Positions 1 through 7,488 of a stretch of DNA of 8,170 nt are shown here, in pieces (positions within the stretch are counted from its first letter, which is position 1; every line of letters begins with the position of its first letter). The notes under the pieces are model-generated. The model worked only from the letters and a program-made list of their open reading frames with translations. It did no database searches and was not told the origin of the DNA. Source of the stretch: Actinotalea sp. (GTDB taxonomy: Bacteria > Actinomycetota > Actinomycetes > Actinomycetales > Cellulomonadaceae); NCBI GenBank assembly GCA_014360395.1, contig JACIXM010000179.1:1-8170 (forward strand), read 5' to 3'. Both the position numbers and the translations under genes were made by a program.

Positions 1-1129
1 CGCGGACCGCGCACAGCGCGCCGGCGGCCATCGCGCAGGCGGAGCCCACCTCGGCCTGGCAACCGCCCTCGGCACCGGAGATCGACGCGTTCCGCTTGAT
101 GAGCGAGCCCAGGGCGGCGGCCGTGAGCAGGAACCGGTGGATCCCCTCACGGGACGCCCCGGGCACGAACCGCAGGTAGTAGTGGCCCACCGACGGGAGG
201 ATGCCCGCGGCACCGTTCGTCGGGGCGGTCACGACCCGGCCACCGGACGCGTTCTCCTCGTTGACGGCCAGCGCCCACGCGTGCAGCCACTCCGTCGAGG
301 TCCCGGCCTCGCCGCGGGCCTCCCGCTCCTGAAGGTGCTCACGGACGGCGGCGGCGCGGCGGGGCACGCGGAGCCCACCGGGCAGCGTCCCGCAGGCCCG
401 CAGGCCGTGGTCGACGCAGGTCGCCATCCCCTGCCAGATCGCGTCGAGCCGCGCCTGGACGGCCTCGGCCCCGTGCAGCGCGTCCTCGTTGGCGCGCGCG
501 ACCCCGGCGACGTCCAGCCCGGTCTGCGCGCACGTCGCGAGGAGCTCGTCCGCGGTCTCGAACGGGTACGGGACGGGGCGGGCAGGCTCTTCGTCGTCGA
601 CCGTGGCGCCCTCACGGACGACGAAGCCACCGCCCACCGAGTACCAGGTCTCCTCCCGCACCGGCAGCGGCTCGCCGTCGCGCCAGGCCAGGAGGCTCAG
701 CGCGTTGGGGTGCCCGGGGAGCCGGGTCCGCGGGGCCAGCGCGACCGCCTCCCGCGGGAAGGGGACGGGACGCTCGCCGGCGAGCAGCAGCACGTCGTCG
801 GCCGCCTCCCCCTCGGCGGGGCGACGCGCCCAGGCCCCCCGGACGTCGTCCGGGTCGCAGGTGGCGGGGTCCAGGTCGGCCAGACCGGCGACGACGGCGT
901 CCGGGGTCCCGTGCCCGAGGCCGGTCGCCCCGAGCGATCCGTACAGCACGCACGTCACCCGGTCGACCCGCTCCAGCAGGCCGTCCGCCCGCAGCCGGCG
1001 GGCGAAGGCGCGGGCGGCCCGCATCGGGCCGACGGTGTGGGACGACGACGGGCCGACGCCGACCGAGAACAGGTCGAACAGGGAGATGTAGGCCGTGGTC
1101 GTCCGGCGTGCCTGGTCGGCGCCCCTCAT
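1..1129 (-). CDS. sdaA: L-serine ammonia-lyase, single-chain iron-sulfur type (3' end beyond window)
   Basis: Cytoplasmic enzyme that deaminates L-serine to pyruvate and ammonia using a [4Fe-4S] cluster, without pyridoxal phosphate. The visible 376 residues align by eye with E. coli SdaA along their length. They include [21 protein letters not shown] at about 15-35 (beta/N-terminal domain), [17 protein letters not shown], the APTNG motif at 302-306 and [16 protein letters not shown] near 348-361. Cys357 in GGCQ matches the first cluster cysteine of the family; the two later cluster cysteines lie beyond the left edge. Family members are about 455 residues, so roughly 80 are missing. The ATG at 1127-1129 is chosen because AAGGAG lies six bases upstream of it. 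Alpha and beta parts are one chain, unlike the split Bacillus enzyme. The gene is divergent from an iron-uptake operon, which may matter because the enzyme needs iron. Identification is very secure. Confidence 0.97.
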   Translation of the reverse strand, partial: MRGADQARRTTTAYISLFDLFSVGVGPSSSHTVGPMRAARAFARRLRADGLLERVDRVTCVLYGSLGATGLGHGTPDAVVAGLADLDPATCDPDDVRGAWARRPAEGEAADDVLLLAGERPVPFPREAVALAPRTRLPGHPNALSLLAWRDGEPLPVREETWYSVGGGFVVREGATVDDEEPARPVPYPFETADELLATCAQTGLDVAGVARANEDALHGAEAVQARLDAIWQGMATCVDHGLRACGTLPGGLRVPRRAAAVREHLQEREARGEAGTSTEWLHAWALAVNEENASGGRVVTAPTNGAAGILPSVGHYYLRFVPGASREGIHRFLLTAAALGSLIKRNASISGAEGGCQAEVGSACAMAAGALCAVR

Positions 1130-1160
1130 CGTGCTCCTTCGCGCGTGGTGGTCGCCTCCC

Positions 1161-1166
1161 ACGCTA
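1161..1166 (-). promoter_or_regulatory. Possible -10 element for sdaA
   Basis: The minus strand reads TAGCGT, which fits the actinobacterial TANNNT -10 pattern. It would give a leader of about 25 bases carrying the AAGGAG ribosome-binding site. The hexamer 17 bp upstream is CGGCGG, unlike TTGACA, so support is only from the -10 and its position. Confidence 0.3.
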
Positions 1167-1229
1167 TCCGGGGCTCGGCGGTCCCGCCGCACGGGCCCCG
1201 CTGCGGGCTGAGCGCGGGGACGGACGGAT

Positions 1230-1258
1230 TTGGAGGTTAGGCATGCCTCACCTACTCT
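1230..1258 (+). promoter_or_regulatory. Candidate promoter of the iron ABC transporter operon
   Basis: A TACTCT hexamer (1253-1258, TANNNT type) is preceded, with a 17-bp spacer, by TTGGAG (1230-1235), which keeps the TTG of a -35 consensus. Transcription would begin near 1265, about 75 bases before the GTG of the binding-protein gene. The spacer is almost entirely filled by the near-palindromic candidate operator, so a bound repressor would cover both elements. Confidence 0.45.
1234..1253. promoter_or_regulatory. Candidate DtxR/IdeR-type iron box
   Basis: AGGTTAGGCATGCCTCACCT is a 20-bp inverted repeat centred on GCATGC with a single mismatched pair (T/C opposite). Its TTAGG and CACCTA pieces are the half-site words of actinobacterial DtxR/IdeR/DmdR operators, whose consensus is close to TTAGGTTAGGCTAACCTAA. 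The match to the 19-bp consensus is partial: about 13 of 19 positions in either of two overlapping registers. The site sits between the proposed -35 and -10, the usual place for repression by iron-loaded regulator, and the genes behind it look like Fe(III) uptake genes. It could instead serve a related manganese-responsive DtxR-family protein. Confidence 0.7.
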
Positions 1259-1339
1259 CGTCCCGGCCGCCGACCGGCGCCGGCACGACGAGGTGCAGCC
1301 CACCCACCGACCCCCGGGTCCAGACCACCAGGAGCACGC

Positions 1340-2380
1340 GTGCGCCGTTCGCGACTCGCCCTCCCCGCCGCCGTCCTCACCGTCACCGCCACGCTCGCCG
1401 CCTGCGGCTCCGGCGCCGGAGACCCGGCCGCCGGCGAGGACACCGACGGCACCCTCGTCATCTACTCCGGCCGCAACGAGAACCTCGTCGGCCCGGTGCT
1501 CGACCAGCTCGAGGACGCCGTCGGCATCCCCGTGCGGGTGCGCTACGCCGGGACGAGCGAGCTTGCCGCGCAGCTGCTGGAGGAGGGCGAGGCGACCGAC
1601 GCCGACCTCTTCTTCGGCCAGGACGCCGGCGCGCTCGGCGCGCTCGGGAACGCCGGCATGCTCACCCCGCTCGACCAGGAGGTCCTCGACCTCGTCGACG
1701 AGGACTACCGCGACAGCGAAGGGCGCTGGGTGGCGACCTCCGGACGCGCCCGGGTCCTCGCCTACGACCCCGAGCAGGTGCCGGAGATCGACAGCATCAC
1801 GGGGATCGACCAGCTCCTCGAGCCGCAGTGGGAGGGCAAGATCGGCTTCGCCCCCAGCAACGCCAGCTTCCACGCCTTCGTGACCGCCCTGCGCGTCGAC
1901 CGGGGCGAGGACGGCGCCCGCGAGTGGCTCGAGGCGTTCGCCGCCCAGGACCCGCAGGCGTACGAGAACAACATCGCGGTGCTCGACGCGGTCGATGCCG
2001 GGCAGGTCGCCCTCGGCCTGATCAACCACTACTACTGGTACCAGCGCGCGGCCGAGGTCGGCGAGGAGAACGTCGACGCCCGGATCCACTTCCTCGACAA
2101 CGACGACCCCGGCGCGCTCATCAACGTCGCAGGCGCCGGCGTCATCGCCGGCACGGACCAGCCCGACGCGGCCGCCCGGGCGATCGCCTTCCTGCTGTCC
2201 GACGAGATCCAGCAGTACTTCGCGGACGAGACCGCGGAGTACCCGGTCGTGGAGGGCGTGGAGTCGGCCGTCTTCGACCTGCCGCCGCTGAGCGAGCTGC
2301 AGGGCAACCGGATCGACCTCAACGACCTCGAGTCGCTCGACCGGACGCTCGCCCTCCTCGACGAGGTGGGGCTGACCTGA
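1340..2380 (+). CDS. fbpA: Iron(III) ABC transporter substrate-binding lipoprotein (FbpA/FutA type)
   Basis: This 346-residue lipid-anchored extracellular protein should capture ferric iron and deliver it to the permease encoded next. The N-terminus (MRRSRLALPAAVLTVTATLAAC) is a lipoprotein signal with lipobox LAAC and lipidated Cys22. The mature part begins with LVIYSGRNENLVGP, the first strand and ligand loop of the FbpA/FutA class. Tyr42, Tyr142, Tyr208 and the adjacent Tyr231-Tyr232 in NHYYWYQ sit where this family keeps its metal-binding tyrosines. The paired tyrosines are the most telling feature. The His/Tyr that often follows the first motif in FutA is Asn/Glu here, so exact coordination may differ. 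The GTG start at 1340 has AGGAG five bases upstream (1330-1334). It is the first gene of a three-gene operon and its stop overlaps the permease start. Iron as substrate is inferred from family and operator; another metal or anion is less likely. Confidence 0.92.
   Translation: MRRSRLALPAAVLTVTATLAACGSGAGDPAAGEDTDGTLVIYSGRNENLVGPVLDQLEDAVGIPVRVRYAGTSELAAQLLEEGEATDADLFFGQDAGALGALGNAGMLTPLDQEVLDLVDEDYRDSEGRWVATSGRARVLAYDPEQVPEIDSITGIDQLLEPQWEGKIGFAPSNASFHAFVTALRVDRGEDGAREWLEAFAAQDPQAYENNIAVLDAVDAGQVALGLINHYYWYQRAAEVGEENVDARIHFLDNDDPGALINVAGAGVIAGTDQPDAAARAIAFLLSDEIQQYFADETAEYPVVEGVESAVFDLPPLSELQGNRIDLNDLESLDRTLALLDEVGLT
2363..2379 (+). promoter_or_regulatory. Ribosome-binding site and CTG start deciding the permease N-terminus
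   Basis: GAGGTG at 2363-2368 is a perfect six-base match to the anti-Shine-Dalgarno sequence. It stands eight bases before CTG at 2377, which overlaps the TGA of the preceding gene as CTGA. No ATG, GTG or TTG exists in this frame from 2182 to 2490. The next one, GTG at 2491, would delete residues 1-38 and with them nearly all of the first membrane helix. Confidence 0.7.
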
Positions 2381-4050
2381 GCCTCAGACGCGTCCCGCGA
2401 GGGGGGCCGGTCCGGGAGCGCCCGCCGGCCCTCCTCGTCGCGCCTGCGACGATCGCTGCGCTCGTCGCCCTGCTGCCGCTGGCGTACCTCGTGGTCCGCG
2501 CCGGCGAGAGCGGGTGGGCCACCGCGTGGGAGATCGTCGTCCGGGAGCGCACCCTGCGCCTCGTGCTGCGCAGCCTCGGCCTGACGGCGGCGGTCACGGC
2601 CGCCTGCCTGGTCATCGGCATCGGCCTGGCGTGGCTCACCACCCGCACCGACCTGCCCGTCCGACGGACCTTCGGCGTCGTCGCCGCCCTGCCGCTCGCC
2701 GTGCCGAGCTACGTCGCCGCGTACGCGTGGATCTCGACCTTCCCGAACCTGGCCGGGTTCTGGGGCACCCTCCTGGTCCTGGTGGCGTGCACCTACCCGT
2801 ACGTCTACCTGCCCGTGGTCGCCGCGCTGCGCCGGGCGGACCCGAGCCTGGAGGAGGTCTCCCGGTCCCTCGGCCGCAGCAGCCTGACGACCTTCCTGCG
2901 CGTGACGATCCCGCAGATCCGGCCCGCGGCCGCGGCCGGTGGGCTGCTGGTCGCCCTGTACGCGCTCTCGGACTTCGGCGCCCCCTCGCTCCTGCGGTAC
3001 GACGTGTTCACGCGCGTCATCCACGACTCCTACCGCTCGAGCTTCGACCGGACGCCCGCGGCCGTGCTGTCGCTCCTGCTCGTGGTCCTGACGATCGCGA
3101 TCACCGTCGGCGAGGCCCGCAGCCGCGGCCGGGCCGGGCAGGCCCGCGTCGGGTCGGGTGTGGCGCGCACGGCCGCGCCGGTCGGGCTCGGCCGGTGGAA
3201 GCCGGCGGCGGCGCTGGCATGCGTCGGCGTCGTCGGCGTCTCCCTGGCCTTCCCGGCCGGGACCCTCCTGTACTGGCTGAGCGTCGGCTCCTCGGCGCGG
3301 CTGGACCTGGGCCGGCTCACCGACGCGGCGACCGCCACCGTCGTCGTCGCAGTCCTCGGCGCCGTGGTCACCACCGCACTCGCGATCCCCGTCGGGATCC
3401 TCGCGGCGCGCCACTCCGGGCGCTCGGCACGCGTCCTGGAGCAGGCCACCTACGCCGGTCACGCCCTCCCGGGCGTCGTCGTCGCCCTCGCGCTGGTGTT
3501 CCTCGGGGTGCGTTACCTCCAGCCGATCTACCAGGAGGTGCCGCTGCTCGTGCTCGGCTACGCCGTGCTGTTCCTGCCCGCGGCGGTGGGCGCCGTCCGG
3601 GCGAGCGTGGCGCAGAGCCCGCGGCGGCTGGAGGAGGTCTCCCGCTCGCTGGGCCTGGGGTCGTGGGCGACGCTGCGGCGTGTCACCGTGCCGCTCGCCG
3701 GGCCGGGAATCGCCACGGGGGCTGCGCTGGTTCTCCTGACAGCGATGAAAGAGCTGCCCGCGACCTTGCTGCTGCGCCCGACCGGCATGGACACCCTGGC
3801 CACCCGCCTGTGGACCGAGACCGGATCGGGTGCTTACGCTGCGGCTGCACCGTACGCGGCGGCGCTCGTGCTGCTGGCGATCGTCCCCGCGATCCTGCTG
3901 ACGCGGGTCCAGACGCGGGTGGTCAGCCGCACGACGGCCGCCGAGGCCCCGGCGCCGGCCGTGGCCCCGATCACCGTGGCGGTCCTCGGACCGACCCGAC
4001 CGACGGGGTCGACCGGCCCCGACAGCCCGGAAGGAGGGGCGCAGCGATGA
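2377..4050 (+). CDS. fbpB: Fused two-domain iron ABC transporter permease (FbpB type)
   Basis: Inner-membrane channel of the importer, 557 residues if translation starts at the CTG. Two homologous permease halves are fused in one chain, as in FbpB. Each carries the loop that docks on the ATPase: [11 protein letters not shown] from residue 159 and [11 protein letters not shown] from residue 419, 260 residues apart and nearly identical at their cores. About twelve hydrophobic segments are visible, starting at about 18-40 ([20 protein letters not shown]) after a basic cytosolic N-terminus. A linker rich in Arg/Gly (about 245-270) joins the halves. The last 40 or so residues form a Pro/Ala/Thr-rich tail without membrane character, which contains the coding bases used as ribosome-binding site of the next gene. 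The CTG start is unusual and is argued in the separate entry. Function is well supported by motifs and by flanking genes; the substrate is inferred. Confidence 0.92.
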   Translation: MSLRRVPRGGPVRERPPALLVAPATIAALVALLPLAYLVVRAGESGWATAWEIVVRERTLRLVLRSLGLTAAVTAACLVIGIGLAWLTTRTDLPVRRTFGVVAALPLAVPSYVAAYAWISTFPNLAGFWGTLLVLVACTYPYVYLPVVAALRRADPSLEEVSRSLGRSSLTTFLRVTIPQIRPAAAAGGLLVALYALSDFGAPSLLRYDVFTRVIHDSYRSSFDRTPAAVLSLLLVVLTIAITVGEARSRGRAGQARVGSGVARTAAPVGLGRWKPAAALACVGVVGVSLAFPAGTLLYWLSVGSSARLDLGRLTDAATATVVVAVLGAVVTTALAIPVGILAARHSGRSARVLEQATYAGHALPGVVVALALVFLGVRYLQPIYQEVPLLVLGYAVLFLPAAVGAVRASVAQSPRRLEEVSRSLGLGSWATLRRVTVPLAGPGIATGAALVLLTAMKELPATLLLRPTGMDTLATRLWTETGSGAYAAAAPYAAALVLLAIVPAILLTRVQTRVVSRTTAAEAPAPAVAPITVAVLGPTRPTGSTGPDSPEGGAQR

Positions 4051-5093
4051 GCCACCTGCAGATCCGCGGCGTCACCAAGGCGTTCGGTGACCAGCCCGTG
4101 CTGCGGGGCGTGGACCTGGAGGTCCCGTCCGGCCGGCTCGCGGCCGTCCTCGGACCGTCCGGCTGCGGCAAGACGACCCTGCTGCGCGTCGTCGCCGGCT
4201 TCGAGCGGGCGGACGGCGGCTCCGTCGTCCTCGCCGGGCGCGAGGTCACCGGCCCGGGGACCCACGTCGCCCCGGAGAAGCGCCGGGTCGCCGTCGTGCC
4301 GCAGGAGGGCGCGCTGTTCCCGCACCTGACCGTCGCCGAGAACGTGGCCTTCGGCCTGCGCGGGGGTCGCGGCGCGCGTCGCACCGGCCGCGCCCGCGTC
4401 GGGGAGCTGCTCGAGCTCGTCGGCCTGCGCGGGTACGAGGACCGGATGCCCGCCCAGCTCTCCGGCGGGCAGCAGCAGCGGGTCGCCGTCGCCCGGGCAC
4501 TGGCCCCGCAGCCCGACGTCGTGCTCCTGGACGAGCCGTTCTCCGCGCTCGACGCCGCGCTGCGGGCGAACGTCCGCGCCGACGTCCGCGCCGCCCTGCA
4601 CGCCGCCGGGGCCACCGCCGTCCTGGTCACGCACGACCAGGAGGAGGCGCTGTCCACGGCCGACGTCGTCGCGGTGATGCGCGACGGCGTCGTCGTCCAG
4701 GCGGGCACGCCGAAGGAGGTCTACCGCTTCCCCCGCGACGTCGAGGTCGCGCGGTTCGTCGGCGAGGCCGTCGTCATCCCCGCGACGGTCCGCGACGGCG
4801 TCGTCTGGACGCCGCTGGGCCACCTGCCGCTCGCGCAGGCCGCCGCCGACGGGGTCGGCCGGGCGGTCCTGCGACCCGAGCAGGTGCACCTCGTCCCGGA
4901 GGGCGAGGGGCTGATGGCGCGCGTCGTCGACCGGTACTTCTACGGCCACGACGCCAGCGTCGCGCTCGAGGTCCGGTGCCCCGGGGACGTCCTGCTGCCG
5001 GTGCTCTGCCGGACCCAGGGCGAGATGCCCGAGGGCGACACGGTCGGCGTCCGCATCGCGGGGCCTGTGAACTGGTTCCCGGGCGCGGCCTGA
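4047..5093 (+). CDS. fbpC: Iron ABC transporter ATP-binding protein (FbpC type)
   Basis: Cytoplasmic ATPase of 348 residues that powers the importer. All motifs are intact: Walker [10 protein letters not shown] (36-44), Q-loop Gln86 in [13 protein letters not shown], signature LSGGQQQR (138-145), Walker B VVLLDE (158-163), D-loop SALD (166-169) and switch His196 in VTHDQEEA. After about residue 235 a C-terminal TOBE/OB-like region ([34 protein letters not shown]) matches the regulatory tail of FbpC-like and other CUT-type ATPases. The ATG overlaps the permease stop by four bases (ATGA), with AAGGAGG at 4031-4037, nine bases upstream, so translation is probably coupled. The sequence alone would also fit sulfate, spermidine or thiamine importers; the operon partners decide for iron. 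No terminator is evident after the stop. Confidence 0.95.
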   Translation: MSHLQIRGVTKAFGDQPVLRGVDLEVPSGRLAAVLGPSGCGKTTLLRVVAGFERADGGSVVLAGREVTGPGTHVAPEKRRVAVVPQEGALFPHLTVAENVAFGLRGGRGARRTGRARVGELLELVGLRGYEDRMPAQLSGGQQQRVAVARALAPQPDVVLLDEPFSALDAALRANVRADVRAALHAAGATAVLVTHDQEEALSTADVVAVMRDGVVVQAGTPKEVYRFPRDVEVARFVGEAVVIPATVRDGVVWTPLGHLPLAQAAADGVGRAVLRPEQVHLVPEGEGLMARVVDRYFYGHDASVALEVRCPGDVLLPVLCRTQGEMPEGDTVGVRIAGPVNWFPGAA

Positions 5094-5116
5094 CCTCCGC
5101 CGGGGCGCGCTAGCCT
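5090..5116 (+). promoter_or_regulatory. Possible promoter of the penicillin-binding lipoprotein gene
   Basis: TAGCCT at 5111-5116 fits the TANNNT -10 pattern. CTGACC at 5090-5095, overlapping the stop codon of the ATPase gene, shares TGAC with a -35 consensus, but the 15-bp spacer is short. Transcription would start near 5123, giving a leader of about 28 bases. Without it the lipoprotein gene would depend on read-through from the iron operon. Confidence 0.35.
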
Positions 5117-5150
5117 CCTGACGATCACCGAGGTGCACCAGGGGGCAGCA

Positions 5151-7073
5151 GTGGCACGTTCCGTCCGTCCGTCGCACCGCGCGCCCGGCCGGGCCCGGAC
5201 CCGCCGACTCGCCGTCGTGCTCCTGGCCGCGATGGCCTTCCCGCTGGGCGCGTGCTCCGCACCCCCACCCGCGCCCGACGACGCCGCGGCGGCCCTCGCG
5301 CGCGGCCTCGCCACCGGGGACCTCACCGACGTCCCGCTCGGCGAGACGGCCGGCGTCGACCCGTCCGAGCAGGTCGCGACCGCGACCGCCGCGCTGGAGC
5401 CCCTGCGGCCGACGGTCGACGTCGTCGACGTCACCGTGGCCGAGGACGGGGCCACCGCCGGCGCCGTGCTGCGGCACCACTGGGACCTGGACCCCACGGG
5501 CGAGGAGGACTGGACCTACGACGTGCCCGCGGACCTGACGCTCGTCGAGGACGCCTGGCAGGTGCGGTGGTCGACCGCACTCGTGGCGCCCGACCTGCGG
5601 CCCGGCGAGGTGCTCGCGACGTCGTGGGAGCCTGCGGAACGCGCGGACGTGCTCGGTGCCGGGGGCGTGGCGATCGTCGAGGACCGCCCCGTCCTGCGCC
5701 TCGGGGTCGACAAGACGCGGGTCGCGGCGGAGCAGCCGGACGCCGCGCGCCGGGTCGCCGAGGTCCTCGGCCTGGACCCCGAGGCGTACGCGGACCGCGT
5801 CGCCGCGGCGGGCGAGCGAGCCTTCGTCGAGGCGCTCGTCGTGCGCGCGGCGGAGCCGGGCGTCGACCTCGAGGCGTTCCGCGCGGTCGACGGTGCGCTC
5901 GCGGTCGAGGACACGCTCCCCCTCGCACCGACGCGCCGCTTCGCCCGCGCGGTGCTGGGCACCGCCGGGCCGGCGACGGCAGAGCTCGTCGAGGCCTCCG
6001 ACGGTGCCCTCCGGCCCGGCGACGTGACGGGCCTGTCCGGCCTGCAGCGCCAGTACGACGAGCAGCTGCGCGGGACGCCCGGGCTGACCGTGTCCGCCCG
6101 GACCGAGGACGGGACGCAGCGGCAGCTGTACGCCCGCGCGCCCCGGCCGGGCGCCCCCCTCGCGACGACCCTCGACCCGGCCGTCCAGGACGCGGCGGAG
6201 ACCGTCCTGGACCCGGTGCCGTCCCCCAGCGCGATCGTCGCGTTGCGGCCCTCCACCGGCGACGTGCTCGCGCTGGCCAGCGGCCCGGGCAGCGACGGCT
6301 ACGCGACGGCGACGCTGGGCACCTACGCGCCCGGCTCCGTCTTCAAGGTGGTCAGCGCGCTGGCACTGCTGCGCGCCGGGGCCTCGACCGAGGCGACCAT
6401 GGACTGTCCGACGACCGCGACCGTCGACGGCCGCGCGTTCCGCAACTACCCCGGGTACCCCGACGCGGCGACCGGCTCGATCACCCTGGTCACCGCGATG
6501 GCGCACTCGTGCAACACCGCGTTCATCGGGTCGCGGGACCAGGCACCGCCCGCCGCGCTGGCCGCCGCAGCGGCGTCCCTGGGCCTGGGGACGGACGCGG
6601 AGCTCGGCTTCCCCGCGTTCACCGGCGCCGTCCCGGCGGACGGCAGCGGCACCGACCACGCCGCGGCCATGATCGGGCAGGGCCGGGTCCAGGCCTCGCC
6701 GCTGGCGATGGCCACCGTCGCGGCGTCGGTCGCCCGGGGCGGGACCGTCGTGCCCCGGCTCCTCGCGGACGCCCCGGCAGCCCCGGACCCCGGTGCCGAG
6801 CCCCTGACCGAGGCCGAGGCCGAGGCCCTGCGGGAGCTCCTGCGCGCCGTCGTCACCGAGGGCGGCGCCACGTTCCTGGCGGACGTCCCCGGGGAGCCGG
6901 TCCTGGCGAAGACGGGCACCGCGCAGTTCGGTTCCGGCGAGGGCCTGGCGAACCACGCGTGGATGATCGGCATCCAGGGCGACCTCGCCGTGGCCGTCCT
7001 CGTCGAGGACGGCGACTACGGCTCCACGACCGCCGGCCCGCTGCTGGAGGAGTTCCTGCGCCTCGTCGGGTGA
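5151..7073 (+). CDS. Class B penicillin-binding lipoprotein (MecA_N-like / PBP-lipo transpeptidase)
   Basis: Cell-wall D,D-transpeptidase of 640 residues anchored outside the membrane, which should cross-link peptidoglycan. The basic N-terminus and hydrophobic stretch (RLAVVLLAAMAFPLGAC) form a lipoprotein signal with lipidated Cys35. Residues of about 40-150 resemble the NTF2-like MecA_N pedestal, ending in WQVRWSTALVAPDLRPGE. A dimerization region follows, with LSGLQRQYDEQLRGTPG before the catalytic domain. The transpeptidase motifs are complete: SVFK at 396-399 with nucleophile Ser396, SCN at 453-455 and KTGT at 587-590. Mycobacterial PBP-lipo has a similar architecture, and the same fold occurs in low-affinity PBP2a, but nothing here proves beta-lactam resistance. 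GTG at 5151 is preferred over the in-frame GTG at 5133 because AGGGGG lies five bases before it. The gene is in the same direction as the iron operon, 57 bp downstream, without an obvious functional link. Confidence 0.93.
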   Translation: MARSVRPSHRAPGRARTRRLAVVLLAAMAFPLGACSAPPPAPDDAAAALARGLATGDLTDVPLGETAGVDPSEQVATATAALEPLRPTVDVVDVTVAEDGATAGAVLRHHWDLDPTGEEDWTYDVPADLTLVEDAWQVRWSTALVAPDLRPGEVLATSWEPAERADVLGAGGVAIVEDRPVLRLGVDKTRVAAEQPDAARRVAEVLGLDPEAYADRVAAAGERAFVEALVVRAAEPGVDLEAFRAVDGALAVEDTLPLAPTRRFARAVLGTAGPATAELVEASDGALRPGDVTGLSGLQRQYDEQLRGTPGLTVSARTEDGTQRQLYARAPRPGAPLATTLDPAVQDAAETVLDPVPSPSAIVALRPSTGDVLALASGPGSDGYATATLGTYAPGSVFKVVSALALLRAGASTEATMDCPTTATVDGRAFRNYPGYPDAATGSITLVTAMAHSCNTAFIGSRDQAPPAALAAAAASLGLGTDAELGFPAFTGAVPADGSGTDHAAAMIGQGRVQASPLAMATVAASVARGGTVVPRLLADAPAAPDPGAEPLTEAEAEALRELLRAVVTEGGATFLADVPGEPVLAKTGTAQFGSGEGLANHAWMIGIQGDLAVAVLVEDGDYGSTTAGPLLEEFLRLVG

Positions 7074-7075
7074 CC

Positions 7076-7095
7076 TCCCGCCGGGTGGCTCGGGA
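7076..7095. terminator. Weak inverted repeat in the convergent gap
   Basis: TCCCG (7076-7080) and CGGGA (7091-7095) are perfect five-base arms around a ten-base loop, filling almost the whole 22-bp gap between two convergent stop codons. Position favours a shared terminator, but the stem is short and no T-run follows on either strand, so it may be chance in such GC-rich DNA. Confidence 0.25.
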
Positions 7096-7476
7096 TCAGT
7101 GCCCGCGGAGCCGCTCGATCTCGCGCCGCTCCTTCTTGGTCGGCCGGCCGGCTCCGCGGTCCCTTCGCGGGAGGAGCGGCATCTCCGCGCGCGGCAGCGG
7201 CGGTGGCGTGCGGTCCTCGTAGCACTCGACCGCGACGGCGGCGCCCACCCGCTTGACGAGCGTGCGGCGGACGACGACGAGCTTCTCCTGGCCGCGCACG
7301 CGGATGCGGACCTCCGCCCCGGGTCCGACGAGCGTGGCGGGCTTGGCGCGGTCACCGTCCACGCGGACGTGGCCCGCCCGGCATGCGGCGCCCGCTGCGG
7401 AGCGCGTCGGGAAGAGGCGGACAGCCCACGCCCAGGCGTCGACGCGCACCCTGGCGTCCCCGGCGGTCGTGCTCAC
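7096..7476 (-). CDS. S4-domain RNA-binding protein (Hsp15/RqcP family)
   Basis: Small basic cytoplasmic protein of 126 residues. Residues of about 10-60 (RVDAWAWAVRLFPTRSAAGAACRAGHVRVDGDRAKPA) form the S4 RNA-binding fold. The C-terminal part has the family pattern KRVGAAVAVECYEDRTPPP and ends in RDRGAGRPTKKERREIERLRG, a conserved basic tail. Known relatives (Hsp15, RqcP) bind obstructed large ribosomal subunits carrying peptidyl-tRNA and help ribosome rescue or quality control. A role of that kind is inferred, not shown. The GTG at 7474-7476 has no good ribosome-binding site. Instead a -10-like TAGGCT ends six bases before it, so the mRNA is probably leaderless. The gene follows the membrane-protein gene on the same strand after nine bases. 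Confidence 0.92.
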   Translation of the reverse strand: MSTTAGDARVRVDAWAWAVRLFPTRSAAGAACRAGHVRVDGDRAKPATLVGPGAEVRIRVRGQEKLVVVRRTLVKRVGAAVAVECYEDRTPPPLPRAEMPLLPRRDRGAGRPTKKERREIERLRGH

Positions 7477-7482
7477 CGGACC

Positions 7483-7488
7483 AGCCTA
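7483..7488 (-). promoter_or_regulatory. -10 element of a probable leaderless promoter for the S4 gene
   Basis: The minus strand reads TAGGCT followed by six bases and then the GTG start, the standard spacing for a leaderless actinobacterial transcript whose first base is the start codon. The first three bases of the hexamer are also the TAG stop codon of the upstream gene. The region 17 bp upstream shows no clear -35, which is common for such promoters. Confidence 0.55.

Larger units (their letters stand above)
1130..1339. other. Divergent intergenic region between sdaA and the iron ABC operon
   Basis: This 210-bp gap between two divergent start codons must hold both promoters. The right half contains the candidate iron box and a matching -35/-10 pair for the operon. 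The left half has a possible sdaA -10, TAGCGT on the minus strand at 1161-1166, about 32 bases before the ATG, with no convincing -35. Bases 1260-1329 would be the operon's untranslated leader; they are very GC-rich and I see no recognisable riboswitch, attenuator or small ORF in them. Confidence 0.6.

Noticed and set aside
137..1240. Forward-strand open frames over the sdaA region
   Set aside because: They are antisense to a gene with the full set of SdaA motifs, and their translations are low-complexity with no recognisable domain.
1260..1339. Possible riboswitch or attenuator in the operon leader
   Set aside because: There are GC-rich inverted words such as GCCGACCGGCGCCGGC, but no conserved riboswitch core, no leader peptide and no T-run. 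Such pairing is common by chance in this DNA.
1108..2376. Upstream extension of the permease frame through the whole binding-protein gene
   Set aside because: The frame is open only because of base composition. The translation is Arg/Pro-rich and unlike any permease, and the good ribosome-binding site lies at 2363.
5133..5150. GTG at 5133 as start of the penicillin-binding lipoprotein
   Set aside because: It has no well-placed ribosome-binding site, while GTG at 5151 has AGGGGG five bases upstream; both give the same lipobox, so the choice is not absolute.
3834..7355. A very long open frame on the minus strand across the ATPase and penicillin-binding protein genes
   Set aside because: Its translation is Arg/Gly/Ala-rich low-complexity sequence with no family motifs, and it lies antisense to two genes with intact catalytic motifs. 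Long spurious frames are expected at this GC content.
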